DNA from: Ettlia oleoabundans | Taxonomy: Eukaryota > Chlorophyta > Chlorophyceae > Chlamydomonadales | Direction of reading: 5' to 3' | Assembly: GCA_019693395.1 (NCBI GenBank) | Contig: JAAMXP010000363.1 | Coordinates: 1 to 19,142 of the forward strand | Length of the DNA stretch: 19,142 bases | In this document: positions 18,444 to 19,142 of the stretch, piece after piece | Numbering within the stretch: the first letter of the stretch is position 1 | Layout of the letters: each line of letters starts with the position of its first letter | Made by a program: the position numbers and the translations under genes | The notes under the pieces: model-generated | Told to the model about the DNA's origin: nothing | Seen by the model: only the letters and a program-made list of their open reading frames with translations | Database searches by the model: none

Positions 18444-19106
18444 TCAGCGCTGCAGTCCTGGAAAGTTGAGCTGGGCAGCAGTGGCGGGCTTTGCGGCGCT
18501 GGCTCGTGGCTCGGCCAGGATCTGCTTCACCTTCTCGGGATCCTGGGTGGGGGCCTGCACCAAGGGGCGCAAGCCTAGGGACGGCTCCGTGTAATAGAGG
18601 GAATGGCAGCTGCCACGGTTGTAAGGCAACTTTGGACAATGCTTCATGCTGGCAACCACCCCACTGCTTGGGTTTCACACAACGATGCCTAGCAACCCTG
18701 GTTCATCTCAATAATCCAACAGCAAGCAGGTGGGAGCCGAGTAGTACCGCACCTTGCACGTGAAATTCTGCAGGAAAGAGGGGGGGACAGCGGCAAAAGC
18801 TAGTCGATTGCACACGATAGTTTTGTACAGAGGAGGAAACCTTGAAAGAGCTGCACCCCCGTCTGTTAGTGCCACAAGGCAACCCGGAAGCATGCCAGAG
18901 GTGCAGCTGCCTTGCATTGATGGCAGCACAGGTCGGAGCAGGGCTGCCAGCAAGTGGATGCCCACGCACCTGGCAGATGAATGCGGTGGCTGGATGGCCT
19001 GCCTCCAGCTCCATCACCTCCACCACAGCCAGGGCCTCGGGGTTGTGCTGCCGCCAGAAGTCCATGAGCTGGCTGTCTGAGGGGTCCAGCTGGATCAGCA
19101 CCATGT
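18444..19106 (-). CDS. SPATA20 / DUF255 (YyaL-type) protein, C-terminal part (5' end outside window)
   Basis: Three exons are visible: 19106-18970, a 15-bp microexon 18767-18753, and 18554-18444 with the stop. They join in phase to about 97 residues: MVLIQLDPSDSQLMDFWRQH, then HPATAFICQ joined to NFTCK joined to APTQDPEKVKQIL. The C-Q-NFTCK-APT-DP string is the hallmark C-terminus of the thioredoxin-fold, six-hairpin-glycosidase-like family called SPATA20 in animals and YyaL in bacteria; its biochemical role is not settled. A tail of about 22 residues, rich in Ala and Pro, extends past the usual end. The first exon here begins with two bases of a split codon after TTTGCAG, so more exons lie right of the window. 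Confidence 0.75.
18753..18767 (-). other. 15-bp microexon (NFTCK) of the SPATA20-like gene
   Basis: AATTTCACGTGCAAG is preceded by CTTTCCTGCAG and followed by GTGCGG on the minus strand. Both flanking introns (202 and 198 bp) are phase 0. Its five residues are the conserved NFTCK of the family, which neither neighbouring exon encodes. Confidence 0.8.
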
Positions 19107-19125
19107 CTGCAAACAGTGGAATATG

Positions 19126-19140
19126 GTGTGTGTGTGTGTG
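19126..19140. repeat. (GT)n dinucleotide tract at the right edge
   Basis: Alternating G and T up to the window end, within an intron of the SPATA20-like gene. A simple microsatellite. Confidence 0.8.
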
Positions 19141-19142
19141 GG

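Noticed and set aside
1..19142. tRNA, rRNA, transposon or viral insertions
   Set aside because: I saw no clover-leaf consensus boxes, no transposase or reverse-transcriptase motifs and no long terminal repeats. A computed scan could still find short or decayed ones.

Overview
This looks like nuclear DNA of a eukaryote, most likely a chlorophyte green alga (my guess is Chlorophyceae). The genes are split into many short exons by introns of roughly 100-370 bp with GT...(T)GCAG ends and TG/CA-rich, GC-rich sequence. The gene set is plant/algal: an expansin, a plant-type DRP2 dynamin with a PH domain, and a plant-type APH-1. There is no bacterial, organellar or viral organisation. The gene models below were assembled by hand from splice sites, reading phase and remembered family alignments; none was tested against transcripts or databases.

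Layout. (1) 200-1187, minus: 5' part of a secreted expansin that runs off the left edge. (2) 1546-3468, plus: complete IMP4, the Brix-domain U3 snoRNP protein; it is divergent from the expansin across a 358-bp shared promoter region. (3) 3942-7142, plus: complete STE24/ZMPSTE24 CAAX prenyl protease with HELGH. (4) 7520-12739, minus: a 14-exon DRP2-like dynamin that has the stalk, PH and GED regions and a proline-rich tail but no recognisable GTPase domain; it converges on STE24. (5) 13002-14334, plus: APH-1, a gamma-secretase subunit, divergent from the dynamin-like gene across 262 bp. (6) 14808-15475, minus: a small gene I do not recognise. (7) 15679-17829, minus: a type II membrane glycosyltransferase of the core-2/I-branching (GT14) family, 203 bp upstream of gene 6 on the same strand. 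(8) 18103-18258, plus: a doubtful small ORF. (9) 18444-19106, minus: the 3' end of a SPATA20/DUF255 gene that runs off the right edge and contains a 15-bp microexon.

The genes do not form a pathway. Several act on the secretory/endomembrane system (expansin, STE24, dynamin-like, APH-1, GT14), but neighbourhood is weak evidence in a eukaryotic genome. The points most worth a second look are the dynamin-like gene with no G domain, the 15-bp microexon, two GC-AG introns forced by reading phase, a substituted conserved histidine in APH-1, and the closely spaced same-strand pair GT14/unknown gene, which could be bicistronic.
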